A stretch of 43,692 nt of DNA from Myxococcota bacterium (GCA_028278345.1 JANQEL010000061.1:1-43692), one strand, 5' to 3'. Shown: positions 1-9,287, counted from the stretch's first letter. Numbers and translations: made by a program. The notes: a model not told the origin generated them from the sequence alone.

Positions 1-2
1 GC

Positions 3-1073
3 GGCGCCATCATGGCGATCGAGATCAAGGAGGGGCTCCCACGCGACTCCCTCGGCTGGAAGGCGAAGGATACCGGCTACTACGTGCTCACAGCCGTCAT
101 GTACATCGTGTTCGGCGAGAACCCATTGGTACCGCGCTTCTTCAATTGCCTCTTTGCGTCGATGACACTCCTATACATCTTCAGGATGGCGTTCATCTAC
201 TATGGCGAACGCGTGGCCAGACTGGCCACGCTGCTGGTGGCCATCTTTCCATGGGAGACCATGATCTTCATCAATCATCGCAAGGACGCTGTCATCCAGC
301 TTCTCGCGATGATGATCCTGTACCGCATGATCATGGTGTTGCGCGGCGGGTTCGGCTCGGTGCCCAACATGGCCTGGATGATCGCCGGGCTGATCGCGAT
401 CGAGCCACTGCGTGGCGACATGCTTCCGTTCTTCTTTGCCACGTTTGCGATCTGCTACGCATTCCAGCAGCGGAACATGGCGCAAGCCGTGGTCTCGCTC
501 GCCATCGGTGGAATCGCATCCATCATCGTCATCCTCGTTGCGAGAGAAGGTTTCGTCACAAGCGTCTTGGATACCACCCAGACGTTGCAACACCACCTGG
601 AGGGGAGCGCTTCACGCATCGACCGGATGGCGGGTGGAGGCGGATTGGTCGCGTTCGCACGCATGGACTCGATCTTCGACATCTACAAGCTTCCGCTTGC
701 AACTTTCCTGATTACGATCCTTCCGTTCCCCCCCTCGATCCGATTCGACCACTACCTGCCGTCCCTCATCGGATCGTGGGCACAGCTCTTCACCCTCGCG
801 TTCTACCCGCATATGATCGTGGGGTTGCGATCACTCATCCTGGGCGGAGATCTCCGCAATCGGCTCCCAATCGTCGTCTACCCGATCCTGGTCTTCGTGC
901 TGGTCGGCGCGACGCATCTGGGGCTCTTGCGATATCGATGCATCGCCTACCCGCTGATCATGATCTGGGCGGCGGATGGATGGTATCGAGGTGCATCGTT
1001 CCCACTGAAGGTTGGCGTCTACGGGCTCTTCGCCTTCCTGGGACTCGTGGTGACAGCCGCGCGCTTCACGTAG
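3..1073 (+). CDS. Polytopic membrane protein, glycosyltransferase (GT39/PMT)-like, 5' end outside window
   Basis: The reading frame is open to the left edge, so the N-terminus is probably missing; the first ATG inside the window is at 12. At least eight hydrophobic segments can be seen. The stretch GYYVLTAVMYIVFGENPLVP followed by RFFN resembles the region after the first periplasmic loop of ArnT/PMT-type GT-C glycosyltransferases (a substrate-loop segment, then an Arg/Asn-containing start of the next helix). The Asp/Glu-bearing catalytic loop expected near the N-terminus is not in view, so the assignment rests on topology and local similarity. The gene ends 7 bp from the convergent sulfatase gene. 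It probably belongs to an upstream glycan or glycoprotein gene set. The family assignment is inference; that it is an inner-membrane protein is clear. Confidence 0.7.
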   Translation, partial: GAIMAIEIKEGLPRDSLGWKAKDTGYYVLTAVMYIVFGENPLVPRFFNCLFASMTLLYIFRMAFIYYGERVARLATLLVAIFPWETMIFINHRKDAVIQLLAMMILYRMIMVLRGGFGSVPNMAWMIAGLIAIEPLRGDMLPFFFATFAICYAFQQRNMAQAVVSLAIGGIASIIVILVAREGFVTSVLDTTQTLQHHLEGSASRIDRMAGGGGLVAFARMDSIFDIYKLPLATFLITILPFPPSIRFDHYLPSLIGSWAQLFTLAFYPHMIVGLRSLILGGDLRNRLPIVVYPILVFVLVGATHLGLLRYRCIAYPLIMIWAADGWYRGASFPLKVGVYGLFAFLGLVVTAARFT

Positions 1074-1080
1074 GCAGCCA

Positions 1081-3033
1081 CTACGGGCCTTGCATGTACC
1101 CGAGCGCCTTGAGTCTTTCTACGACCATCGGGTCCATCTCCCGCTGCCCGATGGAGCTGTTGGGGTCGGGTTCCAGCACGCCAAAGAGGTCGCTCTTCAG
1201 CGCGTCGGCTTCGATGCGATAGCTTTCGACGACGTTGGTCGTTTCATGGGGATCCGACTCGAGGTCGTACATCCGCTCGTCGTGTCCCTTGTTGTTGCAG
1301 ATGAACTTGAAGCGCGGCGTTCGCATACCGACGAGATTCTCTTCGTGCATCCAGCCCATGCTGTCGTCCATGTCGGCCGTGATGTGGTATCGGACCTTCT
1401 GCATGTAGGCGACTTCGGGAGAATCGAGGCTGGTGGCACCTTCGAGAAGCGGAACGAGCGTGACGCCCGAATACGATTCAGGAGCCTCGAAGCCCGCGAC
1501 ATCGAGGATCGTGGGAGCGAGATCCACGAGTTGGACCTGCCGCTCGACGTAGAGCCCGCGCAGCGCTGCAGCCTGTCGTTTGGAGGGTTTGATGATCAGC
1601 GGCACACGCTGGGTCGTATCGAAGATGTAGTGGGAGTGGTGCATCTCCTCGATTTCATCGTGGACCTCACCGAAAGCCTCGCCATGATCGGCGGTGACGA
1701 TGATCATCGCGTCGTCGTAGAGTCCGCGCGCTCTGAGGTCATCGATGACGCGACCGATCTGGGTATCGGTGTAGGTCACACGCCCCGCATAATCCTCGCG
1801 CTCCTCCGCGTGGGGAAGACCATCGTTCGCGAACTTGCCCGCGTACGGTTTTGGATAGGGCTCTTCGATCAGCATGTAGAAGAGGCGATGGGGATCGAAG
1901 TAGTGGAACCACGCAAAGAAGGGCTTGTCCTCGGGACGGTGTTCGAGGAAGTCCAACGCGCGGTCGCTGATGATGCGACCCGGAACGAAGGTGCCGACGA
2001 CGAGATCCAGGAACTGAAAGAGCGCGAGTTGTTGGAATTCGTCGCGCCCGAAGAACATCGAAAAGGGAACCAGCGAGTCTTCATAGCGGTCGAATCCCTT
2101 ATGAAGGCCAGAGTCGGTCGACCGCAAGGGCGTCGCCGCGACGAACGCGGCGGTGTGGTATCCCCGGGACTGCAGGATCTGGGGAAAGGTGCCGAGATCC
2201 TCGCGGATCGCGAGACCGTTGATCGAGCCGTGAAACGAGGGAAAGCGACTCGTCATCATCGATGCGTGCGAGGGTGATGTCGTGGCTGCGTGTGCGATCG
2301 CTGCGTCGAACAGCGCGCCATCTGCGGCGAGAGCATCCAGGTAGGGAGTCTCGACTTCCTTCTTCCCGTAGGCTCCAATGTAGTCGTATCGCATGGTGTC
2401 GATCGTGATGAAGACGATGTTCGGCCCCAATGCCGGTTCGTTCGCGATCTCTACCGCCGGCGGGGAGTGCTCCGAACGGAACTCGACGAACCCCACGATC
2501 GACAGCCCGAAGAGCGCTGTCGCCGAGGTCCCCCACACGGCCAGCGAATACCGCCCTCTTCCCGCAAGATCCCAGCGCTGGCACAGAAGGCTGAGGAGGA
2601 GTGCACAGACGAGCGCGGCCCCGATCGACGTGTTGCGCACCGCACTGAAGTCGACTCCCATCATGGCGGTCATGTAGGAACGCGCCCAGTAGAGGAGCAG
2701 GATCGCCACAGGGCCGCCAACGATCGCGAATCGGCACACCAGCCCCCATACGGCGGCGTCGCGTGCGAATCGACGCGCCGCCGTCAGCACCACCCCGGCC
2801 GTCATCGCGCCGAGCAGGACCAGGATCGTGTCCGCGAACAGAGCCACGCTGACGATCGGCCACAAGCTCTCGCTTGGCAGGTAGTAGAATCGACTCGGGA
2901 AGATGTTGTTGAGCTGGTAGGCCCACGCCACCTCCGAGAGGCCGATCACGATCCCCATCGCGATCCCGTAGCGCAGCGAGAGTCCGATCAGGTTTTCGAT
3001 CTGCCTGGTATGGGTCGAGACCACTTCCGACAT
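1081..3033 (-). CDS. Membrane-anchored sulfatase-fold (alkaline phosphatase superfamily) hydrolase/transferase
   Basis: 650 aa. Five predicted transmembrane helices fill residues 1-190, followed by a periplasmic sulfatase domain from about residue 205 (NIVFITIDTMRYDY carries the metal-binding Asp) to the C-terminus; VTADHGEAFGE supplies the metal-binding Asp/His. The nucleophile region reads TTSPSHASMMTS: the Cys/Ser that sulfatases convert to formylglycine (C/S-x-P-x-R) is Thr, and the Arg is His. A Thr nucleophile is known in phosphoethanolamine and glycerophosphate transferases of this superfamily, so transfer or hydrolysis of a phospho-group is as likely as sulfate ester hydrolysis. A strong AAGGAGGAGG ribosome binding site lies about 12 nt before the ATG. 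It is convergent with the preceding glycosyltransferase-like gene, and the neighbourhood suggests surface glycan modification. Confidence 0.85.
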   Translation of the reverse strand: MSEVVSTHTRQIENLIGLSLRYGIAMGIVIGLSEVAWAYQLNNIFPSRFYYLPSESLWPIVSVALFADTILVLLGAMTAGVVLTAARRFARDAAVWGLVCRFAIVGGPVAILLLYWARSYMTAMMGVDFSAVRNTSIGAALVCALLLSLLCQRWDLAGRGRYSLAVWGTSATALFGLSIVGFVEFRSEHSPPAVEIANEPALGPNIVFITIDTMRYDYIGAYGKKEVETPYLDALAADGALFDAAIAHAATTSPSHASMMTSRFPSFHGSINGLAIREDLGTFPQILQSRGYHTAAFVAATPLRSTDSGLHKGFDRYEDSLVPFSMFFGRDEFQQLALFQFLDLVVGTFVPGRIISDRALDFLEHRPEDKPFFAWFHYFDPHRLFYMLIEEPYPKPYAGKFANDGLPHAEEREDYAGRVTYTDTQIGRVIDDLRARGLYDDAMIIVTADHGEAFGEVHDEIEEMHHSHYIFDTTQRVPLIIKPSKRQAAALRGLYVERQVQLVDLAPTILDVAGFEAPESYSGVTLVPLLEGATSLDSPEVAYMQKVRYHITADMDDSMGWMHEENLVGMRTPRFKFICNNKGHDERMYDLESDPHETTNVVESYRIEADALKSDLFGVLEPDPNSSIGQREMDPMVVERLKALGYMQGP

Positions 3034-3055
3034 CGCGGCTGTCTTCCTCCTCCTT

Positions 3056-3067
3056 GTGCAATTGCAC
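3056..3067. promoter_or_regulatory. Perfect 12-bp palindrome upstream of sulfatase gene
   Basis: GTGCAATTGCAC is a perfect palindrome directly upstream of the sulfatase ribosome binding site (AAGGAGGAGG). Position and symmetry fit an operator, but no regulator gene is adjacent and no second copy was noticed. Function is inference. Confidence 0.3.
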
Positions 3068-3235
3068 CTTCGTTCGGCGGCGGTAGCGAGCGGCCCGGGC
3101 GAACGGCCCGGAAACTCGCACAGTTCTCATCGGATGACAGCGGCGCTCCATGAAGGGCGCTGCACACGAACTGCCTACTTCTCTTGGGCGTGCTGCGGAT
3201 CCCCGCTGCGGCAGTGGTTTCCCAGATTTTCCCTG

Positions 3236-3823
3236 ATGATCGTGATTGTGATGATCGTGTCGGTCTTTGCGGCGGCCGGTCTGTACGTCTACGCCAATGA
3301 GATCAATCAACACGGTCGTCGGTTTCAGTTCCACCCGACCCGGAGCCTGGAGATCCTTGGCAATTCCTTCATCGAGGGGTCCGGAGTGGGGCGGGCCCTT
3401 GCCGACTTCCTCGAGCGACTCGATCGCGAGCCGCCAAAGGCCCGCGAATCCTCCGATTTTCTCGTGAAAATCCGAGAACTTGCCGATCTCATCCGTCTCG
3501 GCCCCGATTCCTTGACACCCCGTGTGGCTTCGCGGCCACTTCCCCTACGGGAGTCCCCCGCTGCGGCTCCGTCGTCCTGTCCCAGTTTGAGACTCGATGC
3601 TGTCAATCGGCCAGAAACACGCACTCGCGATGATCACTCTCGCGGCTTTCGGCCTGGCCTGTCACGCTGCTCCGCCCGAGGACCACATCTCGGAGACCTC
3701 CTCCCCCGCGGACGAGCAAGCCGCGTCGCAGACGGAAGACCCACGCGTCTATCCACCGGAAGAAGATCCCGCATCGGAAGACCCGGGGAGCGAGGTTCCA
3801 ACCGGCCCCCAATGGGCTTGTGA
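3236..3823 (+). CDS. Doubtful small membrane-anchored ORF before the beta-helix gene
   Basis: The stretch between the sulfatase start (3033) and the beta-helix gene (3597) has no certain gene. An ATG at 3236 opens a frame starting MIVIVMIVSVFAAAGLYVYA, a good single membrane helix, followed by a soluble part with plausible composition and high third-position GC up to about 3520. After that the frame loses coding character, and its last 227 bp overlap the next gene in another frame. A frameshift or an earlier true end near 3590 is possible. No family was recognised. It may be a decayed or truncated gene; apart from it and the palindrome at 3056 I see nothing in 3034-3596. Confidence 0.28.
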   Translation: MIVIVMIVSVFAAAGLYVYANEINQHGRRFQFHPTRSLEILGNSFIEGSGVGRALADFLERLDREPPKARESSDFLVKIRELADLIRLGPDSLTPRVASRPLPLRESPAAAPSSCPSLRLDAVNRPETRTRDDHSRGFRPGLSRCSARGPHLGDLLPRGRASRVADGRPTRLSTGRRSRIGRPGERGSNRPPMGL

Positions 3824-6401
3824 TGTGGATGGCGACGGGACGTTGACGGCCAGCGATTCGGAACTCGCCTACGCGTTCGTCATGCAGACCCGAACGCCCA
3901 CCTCCGTCGAGTTTCGCCAGGCCGATGTCTCTCCGATCGGCCATCCCGATGGCGTACTCGACCTGAGCGACGTCAGCGTCATTTCGCGCGCTACGGCTGG
4001 CGAGCCCGACCTGTGTTGGATCACGAACGAGCCTCCAATCGATCCAATCCAGGATCCATACGAGTGGCAACAACCCGAAACCCTCGGCGTCGGTGACCCG
4101 GTGTTTCCGGATGGTCCGTATGTCGACGTCACGAACATGCCGAGCGAGTGCTCGGGTTGTCCGGAAGCGGCCGGCGACGGAGTGACCGACGACGCAGAGG
4201 CCATCAGTTTCGCAATCCGGTACGCGTGCCAGAACGATATCTCCAACGTCTACATTCCACCGGGCAACTACGCGATCGGCAGTCGCCATCGACAGTGGAG
4301 CTACAGCGGAATCGGCTACGAGACGTACCAGTGCCCTGGGACCGTCGAGATCTTCGGTGCGGGCCCCGAGACCGTCTTGATGCCGAAATCGCCGGTCGGG
4401 AACTTCCTGTTTCACGTCTGTTACGACTGGGCAAGTGACATCCCGATCGGAAATCCGAACCATTCGGGATTCAACTGCTACGCGGAAGACAACGTCTACG
4501 TGCCGACCAGCCGATTGGTGCTGCATGACATGACGTGGCTCGACCCGAACCCCATCTACAGCAGCTACCTACAGAGGGAAGAGTCCCATGGCCTGAAAGT
4601 GTTTCCGACGCTGGGCTCCCTGGAGGTCTACAACATCACGGTCGTGGACCTTGGGGATGAAGCCATGGACCTGAACATGCATGAGGATTCGCACGCGCAC
4701 CTCCACCACAACGAATTCTACGGCGTCCCCTCGATCGGCGGAGGGTCTGCTTATGCGGCGTACTCGGGAGGTGACATCATCTTCGAGAACAGCATTTCCG
4801 ATGCCCTCGAAGGTTCATGGGGTTCGTCTCGCTTCGGATCCTGTTTCGACATCAATCCGAACAGCGTCCCCGGAAGGCGCTTCCGAAACGTCGTGATTCG
4901 CGACAACTGGTGCCGTGCGAGAAGCTTCGGGGCGAAGTTCGCATTGACTGGAGAGGACGACCAGCCCATCGAGTGGCTCCAGCTCGAGAACAATCACATC
5001 GAGGTGTCACCGGACGTGCGCGACCTGGGGGACGCAGCTTCGATTCGCCTCGTACCGAACTCGATCGGCGAAAACGATGCCTACATTCTCGGAGGCGTGA
5101 TCCAGGACAACGAACTATATGGCCCGCTTCGATTCCACGGCGACGGCATCTTCGATGTATCCGTGCTCGGAAACAGCATCTACCCGGCTCGGTCGATCGT
5201 GGGCGAACTGGCCGTGATCTCCGCCTCCCCAACGAACCCCGTCCAAATCGTAGCGCCACACGCCCTGGTCGATGGTCAGCAGGTCAAGTTCGTGAACGTC
5301 TATGGCATGACCGAATTGATCGGAAACACCTACACGGTGATCAACTCAGAGCCGGGCCAGCCCGGCACGTTCGAGTTGCTGGGCGAAAATGGCGTCGGGC
5401 GTGACGCCGGGGCGAATGGAACGATCCAGTATTTCGTCGCTGCGGCTCCGGTTGCGCTCGCCGAACCAATCGACGCGAGTCCACCCACGATCCGGCTCAC
5501 GGTAGATCAAGACTTCACCGCGGGTAGCCTGATCGAGACATCGGGTTTCGAGCAGCTGAGAGCGATCGACGATCGGCGATTCGAGGTCAAGGCCGCCACC
5601 TCGACGCACATCGATATCGAGGTCGACACCGCACTTGGCAGTACGCCGGACGTGAGTCCGGGCATGCAGATTCGACTCGTGCCAGACGGTCACGGCGTCG
5701 ACCTTCGCGGACGCGGCATCACATTCGGAGGCAACACGGTTTCCGGCTTCGCCGACAGCTGCGTGGTGGTGCATCCCGTCGCAACCAACGCATCGACGAG
5801 TTGCGAAGAGGGTCTCCTCCACACTGTCGACGTACGGGTCGTGGACAACGACTTCGACTGCGACGGCGGCCAACTCGACGACTCACACTTCATTCTTGCT
5901 AGGCCCTTGTTCGGACAGATCTGCGATCCCGATCCAGGAGTCCCGGGTGAATACATCGTGAGCGGCAACACGTTCATGGTCGACGAACAACCGAACTGGG
6001 CCCGCGGAGCGGTGACCATCGGGAATGCCTGGCCCAACGTCGTCGTTGCGGACAACCAGATCTATCGTCCGTCGACAGAGACGGAGGGCAAGGCGATCGA
6101 CATTGCCTACGCACCAGACCCGCACGTCGCGAACAACGCCGTGCGCTGGGCCGGAGATGGCATATCCCTGAGATCGCTGGAGGGCGCGGTCGTCGAGAAC
6201 AACAAGGTCGAACAGTTCGGAACAGCTCCGTATTTCGCCGCCGGGTTCACCCTCACCCGGGTCGATCGCGGGACGGTCCACGACAATACGACGTGTGGCA
6301 GCTCCGACGGTTCGCCCGACGGCATCGAAGACAACGTCGGGACCAATAATTCCATCGTCGGCAACGTTGTCGTCTCGGCGGGTTGTTTCGCGGCTCCCTA
6401 G
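3597..6401 (+). CDS. Surface lipoprotein: dockerin-like module plus right-handed beta-helix (pectate-lyase-like)
   Basis: 934 aa. The N-terminus is a lipoprotein signal with lipobox FGLAC (Cys22), then an acidic Pro/Glu linker. About residues 75-140 look like a type I dockerin module: one clear Ca-binding loop DVDGDGTLTASD and a second, looser one ending HPDGVLDLSDVSVISR, bracketed by two Cys. From about residue 190 (GDGVTDDAEAI, the entry motif of the pectate-lyase 3 type beta-helix) to the end there are Asn-rich beta-helix turns such as VVENNKVEQF and VSGNTF. About residues 541-615 (HALVDGQQVKF, GMTELIGNTYTV) interrupt the helix with a segment like the FCCH-type beta-barrel seen in phage and E1 proteins, and a weaker second copy follows to about 700. 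It probably acts at the cell surface on a polysaccharide; catalytic residues cannot be assigned. Its stop overlaps the convergent gene's stop. Confidence 0.85.
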   Translation: MLSIGQKHALAMITLAAFGLACHAAPPEDHISETSSPADEQAASQTEDPRVYPPEEDPASEDPGSEVPTGPQWACDVDGDGTLTASDSELAYAFVMQTRTPTSVEFRQADVSPIGHPDGVLDLSDVSVISRATAGEPDLCWITNEPPIDPIQDPYEWQQPETLGVGDPVFPDGPYVDVTNMPSECSGCPEAAGDGVTDDAEAISFAIRYACQNDISNVYIPPGNYAIGSRHRQWSYSGIGYETYQCPGTVEIFGAGPETVLMPKSPVGNFLFHVCYDWASDIPIGNPNHSGFNCYAEDNVYVPTSRLVLHDMTWLDPNPIYSSYLQREESHGLKVFPTLGSLEVYNITVVDLGDEAMDLNMHEDSHAHLHHNEFYGVPSIGGGSAYAAYSGGDIIFENSISDALEGSWGSSRFGSCFDINPNSVPGRRFRNVVIRDNWCRARSFGAKFALTGEDDQPIEWLQLENNHIEVSPDVRDLGDAASIRLVPNSIGENDAYILGGVIQDNELYGPLRFHGDGIFDVSVLGNSIYPARSIVGELAVISASPTNPVQIVAPHALVDGQQVKFVNVYGMTELIGNTYTVINSEPGQPGTFELLGENGVGRDAGANGTIQYFVAAAPVALAEPIDASPPTIRLTVDQDFTAGSLIETSGFEQLRAIDDRRFEVKAATSTHIDIEVDTALGSTPDVSPGMQIRLVPDGHGVDLRGRGITFGGNTVSGFADSCVVVHPVATNASTSCEEGLLHTVDVRVVDNDFDCDGGQLDDSHFILARPLFGQICDPDPGVPGEYIVSGNTFMVDEQPNWARGAVTIGNAWPNVVVADNQIYRPSTETEGKAIDIAYAPDPHVANNAVRWAGDGISLRSLEGAVVENNKVEQFGTAPYFAAGFTLTRVDRGTVHDNTTCGSSDGSPDGIEDNVGTNNSIVGNVVVSAGCFAAP

Positions 6402-8041
6402 TCGAGTTCGATCCGCTCGTACACCCCGATCCACCGCTGCACGCGCGGGGGCCAGGCCGTTGGCGTACCCCAGCGAACGGTCGCCTGCTTGCCGACTCCG
6501 CTCCAGCCGATCACGCGGTAGCCCTCGCTGTAGCGCTCGAACCACTCGAGAATCCATGTATCGGATCGCTTCGTATACATCCACGACCTCGAATCGTTGA
6601 CGTAGACCAGGTAGCGGGGTGCCGCGGCTTCGATTTCGCTTGCCATCTCCCGCTGCATCGAGGCCGCGAGGGGCTGGTCTTCCATCAGGGGATAGGTGTA
6701 GATGAAACCCGTGGCGGAGAGGCGCTTCGCGTAGAAGTAGATCTGCGGCTCCGAGCCCACCACGGCGATACGGTCGGCGCGGTCGCTTCTCTCCCCCAAC
6801 ACCCTGCCGATCTCCGCGGCGGGGACGAAGGGGCTGGAGCCGTAGGTGTAGTGCATGACCTGCGCGGGCGTCGCGCGAAGCAGGTAGTCGCGATTGACTC
6901 CGATCGTGAAGATCATCACCAGCGCGAGAGCACCCCAGGAGAGTGCGCTCCCGACGCCATGGCCCACGCGCACCCGCAGTGTGCGTTGGAGCCAACCGAG
7001 GCTGGCACCGGCCAGGAGTGTGGCCGCGGGCAGCAACAGCACGAAGTAGTGCGGGCGGTAGAGCAGCCCGGCGCTCACGATCCCGAAGGACACCAGGGCG
7101 AAAGCGCAGAACTCGAGCGTTGCGCGCCGGCCATCGCGGGTCCGGTCGAGAGCGAAGAACCCCGCCAGCGCGAGCAGGCTGATGGCCACGGTCTCGCGAA
7201 ACAGGGCACCGCCTTTCAGCAGCAATTGCCCCCACCCCACTTCGAGGGAATTCGCGGTCGCGTAGATCAGCGCGTAGTCGGTGGTCCAGAGCAGGAAACG
7301 ATCCAGATCCCCGGCTGCCGCGATCGCCGCGAAGACCAGGAGGATCGGAAGCAGCGCCCCCAAAGAGAGGGCCGCAACGGGGCCGCCCACCGCCCGCCAT
7401 CCCTCCGATCGCATCGACCACAGCTCGCAGCAGAGAAGAAGGCCCACGAAGAGCAGGAAGCCCGCACCGTGCTGCTTCATCAGCAGGGCACAGCCGAGCA
7501 ACAGCCCCGAAACGAAGAGGCTGCGCAGCCGACGATGCGAGAGCCAGTTCGCAAACACGAGGATCCCGCCGAGCGCGAAGGGAAGGACGAAGTGCTCGGC
7601 ATTCGCCCACAACCCCTGGACGCCGTTCAGCACCCCCGTGATCGAGAAGAAGGCCGCACCGGCGAGGCCCGCAAATCGGCCGAGCCAACGGCGGCCGACG
7701 GCGTAGATCATCACGGTCGTCACGGCGCTGATCAACAACAAGCCGAAGTGGATCGCGACATCGCTCTGCCCGAACAGCGCCATGATCGCGGCGTAGGCCG
7801 TCGCCACGCCGGGAAGCTTCATCGTATACGCGAGGTCGTAGGGGACGACGCCCTGCAGGATCAACTGCCCCGCATAGGCGTACTCGCCTTCGTCGCGTTC
7901 GAAGGGAACGGAGAGCAGGCGCAGACGAAGCGCAGCGCCGAGCAGTACGATCGCCGCGAGGACGAAGATGTCGCGGCGATTCGTCGAATCGCGGTCCTCG
8001 GCCCGGCCCTCTTCCAGAGACATCTTCCCAACCGCTCCCAC
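6398..8041 (-). CDS. GT39/ArnT-like membrane glycosyltransferase
   Basis: 547 aa with about ten membrane helices. The first periplasmic loop carries PFERDEGEYAYAGQLILQG, the Asp-Glu motif of the lipid-phosphate-sugar-using GT-C family (PMT/ArnT), followed by the usual LPG helix entry and a soluble periplasmic C-terminal domain from about residue 400. It is expected to transfer a sugar from a polyprenyl-phosphate donor to lipid A, protein or another envelope acceptor; the acceptor is unknown. The start used is GTG at 8041; an ATG at 8023 (MSLEEG) is equally good, since the first helix begins only after residue 20. Both this gene and the convergent beta-helix gene stop in the same CTAG at 6398-6401. 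Confidence 0.85.
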   Translation of the reverse strand: MGAVGKMSLEEGRAEDRDSTNRRDIFVLAAIVLLGAALRLRLLSVPFERDEGEYAYAGQLILQGVVPYDLAYTMKLPGVATAYAAIMALFGQSDVAIHFGLLLISAVTTVMIYAVGRRWLGRFAGLAGAAFFSITGVLNGVQGLWANAEHFVLPFALGGILVFANWLSHRRLRSLFVSGLLLGCALLMKQHGAGFLLFVGLLLCCELWSMRSEGWRAVGGPVAALSLGALLPILLVFAAIAAAGDLDRFLLWTTDYALIYATANSLEVGWGQLLLKGGALFRETVAISLLALAGFFALDRTRDGRRATLEFCAFALVSFGIVSAGLLYRPHYFVLLLPAATLLAGASLGWLQRTLRVRVGHGVGSALSWGALALVMIFTIGVNRDYLLRATPAQVMHYTYGSSPFVPAAEIGRVLGERSDRADRIAVVGSEPQIYFYAKRLSATGFIYTYPLMEDQPLAASMQREMASEIEAAAPRYLVYVNDSRSWMYTKRSDTWILEWFERYSEGYRVIGWSGVGKQATVRWGTPTAWPPRVQRWIGVYERIELD

Positions 8042-8144
8042 ACTTCGTCGCGCGGCTCACGATAGGGCGGACCCTTCCCAACAGCACCCTCGTGATCGTG
8101 GGGCTGGCCAGCAGAGTCGCCGCTTTCGGTACCCTCGCAGGACG

Positions 8145-9287
8145 ATGCTTCCGATCATCGACGTCGACAGTCACTTCACCGAGCCGCGCGACTTCTGGAC
8201 GAGGCGCGCCCCCGCGAAGTACCGGGGTCGCGCGCCGCGGGTGGTCGAAGACGACGAAGGTGGCGAGCGTTGGATCGTCGAGGACGATCTCTTCCTGAGT
8301 CCGCCGGGCTTCTGTGTGATCAAGCGCGACGCGAGCAAGGCCTTCGGCCAGTTGTCCCTCGATCGCTTCGACGAGATGCACCCCGGCGCCAGCGATCCGC
8401 GCGCACGCCTCGAAGTGCTCGACGCCCACGGTCTCAGCTTCCAGATCGTCTATCCCAACGTGCTCGGCTTCGCGGGGAGCATGATCATGCGCGTCGAAGA
8501 CGCCGAGCTTCGCGCCTTCTGCACGCGCGCCTACAACGACGGCGTCGCAGAGTTCCAGCGGGAAGGCGAAGGACGCCTCTACCCCCAGGCCATCCTGCCC
8601 TTCTGGGACATCGATCTCGCCGTCGCCGAACTCGAACGCGCCCACGACGAACTCGGGCTCACGGGCTGCATCCTGAGCGACGCCCCCGAGAACTGGGGCC
8701 TCCCCACCTTGAGCCAACCCTATTGGGAACCGCTCTTCGCCCTCGCACAGGAACGCGGCCTTCCGATCAACTTCCACATCGGCGGTGGGCACTTCTCGGG
8801 CGGGCCCTGGGGTGGAGGCCCGCCGAATAGCGACATCGCCACCATGTCCTCCCTCGCTTTCATGGGCAACCTGCGATGCATCGCGAACCTGATCTTCAGC
8901 GGCCTGCTCGATCGCTTTCCCGAGCTCAAGTTCGTTTCAGTCGAGTCGGGGGTCGGTTGGATTCCCTTCCTGCTCGACTTCTGCGAGTACCAGATGGACG
9001 AGAACGCCGTGACCGGTCTCGCACTACGACCGAAGGAGTACTTCGCGCGGCAGATCTTCGCCTCCTACTGGTTCGAACCCGACGCGGCGAGTGCGATCGC
9101 GAAACTCCCCGCCGACAGCGTGATGTTCGAAACGGACTTTCCGCATCCGACCTGTCTCTACCCCGGCATTCGGGAGCAGGTCGAGCGAACCCTCGCCGGT
9201 TTTCCGGAGGAGACCCAGCGCAAGGTGCTGTTCGAGAACGCGCAGCGGGTCTATCAGCTGCCCGATCCGACACCGCCGAAGAGGTAG
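8145..9287 (+). CDS. Amidohydrolase family 2 (TIM-barrel metal-dependent hydrolase/decarboxylase)
   Basis: 380 aa from an ATG at 8145 with an AGGA stretch just upstream; the frame is open further 5' but family similarity starts with MLPIIDVDSHFTEP. Visible family landmarks are DVDSHFTEP (N-terminal metal-site strand), INFHIGGGHF in the middle, VSVESGVGWIPFLL, and the C-terminal ETDFPHPTCLYPG containing the metal-binding Asp. Length fits PF04909 members related to ACMSD and gamma-resorcylate decarboxylase. Many environmental deltaproteobacteria carry numerous paralogues of this type with unknown aromatic or cofactor-like substrates. It is divergent from the GT39 gene (104 bp apart), and its last 34 bp overlap the convergent small ORF at 9254. 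The substrate cannot be predicted. Confidence 0.88.
   Translation: MLPIIDVDSHFTEPRDFWTRRAPAKYRGRAPRVVEDDEGGERWIVEDDLFLSPPGFCVIKRDASKAFGQLSLDRFDEMHPGASDPRARLEVLDAHGLSFQIVYPNVLGFAGSMIMRVEDAELRAFCTRAYNDGVAEFQREGEGRLYPQAILPFWDIDLAVAELERAHDELGLTGCILSDAPENWGLPTLSQPYWEPLFALAQERGLPINFHIGGGHFSGGPWGGGPPNSDIATMSSLAFMGNLRCIANLIFSGLLDRFPELKFVSVESGVGWIPFLLDFCEYQMDENAVTGLALRPKEYFARQIFASYWFEPDAASAIAKLPADSVMFETDFPHPTCLYPGIREQVERTLAGFPEETQRKVLFENAQRVYQLPDPTPPKR

Noticed and set aside
5883-8792. Very long antisense frames, such as this one and those opposite alaS, ispG, dnaB and the beta-propeller gene.
   Set aside because: They are Arg/Gly/Ala/Pro-rich shadows typical of high-GC DNA, lacking family motifs, while the opposite strand has clear family genes.
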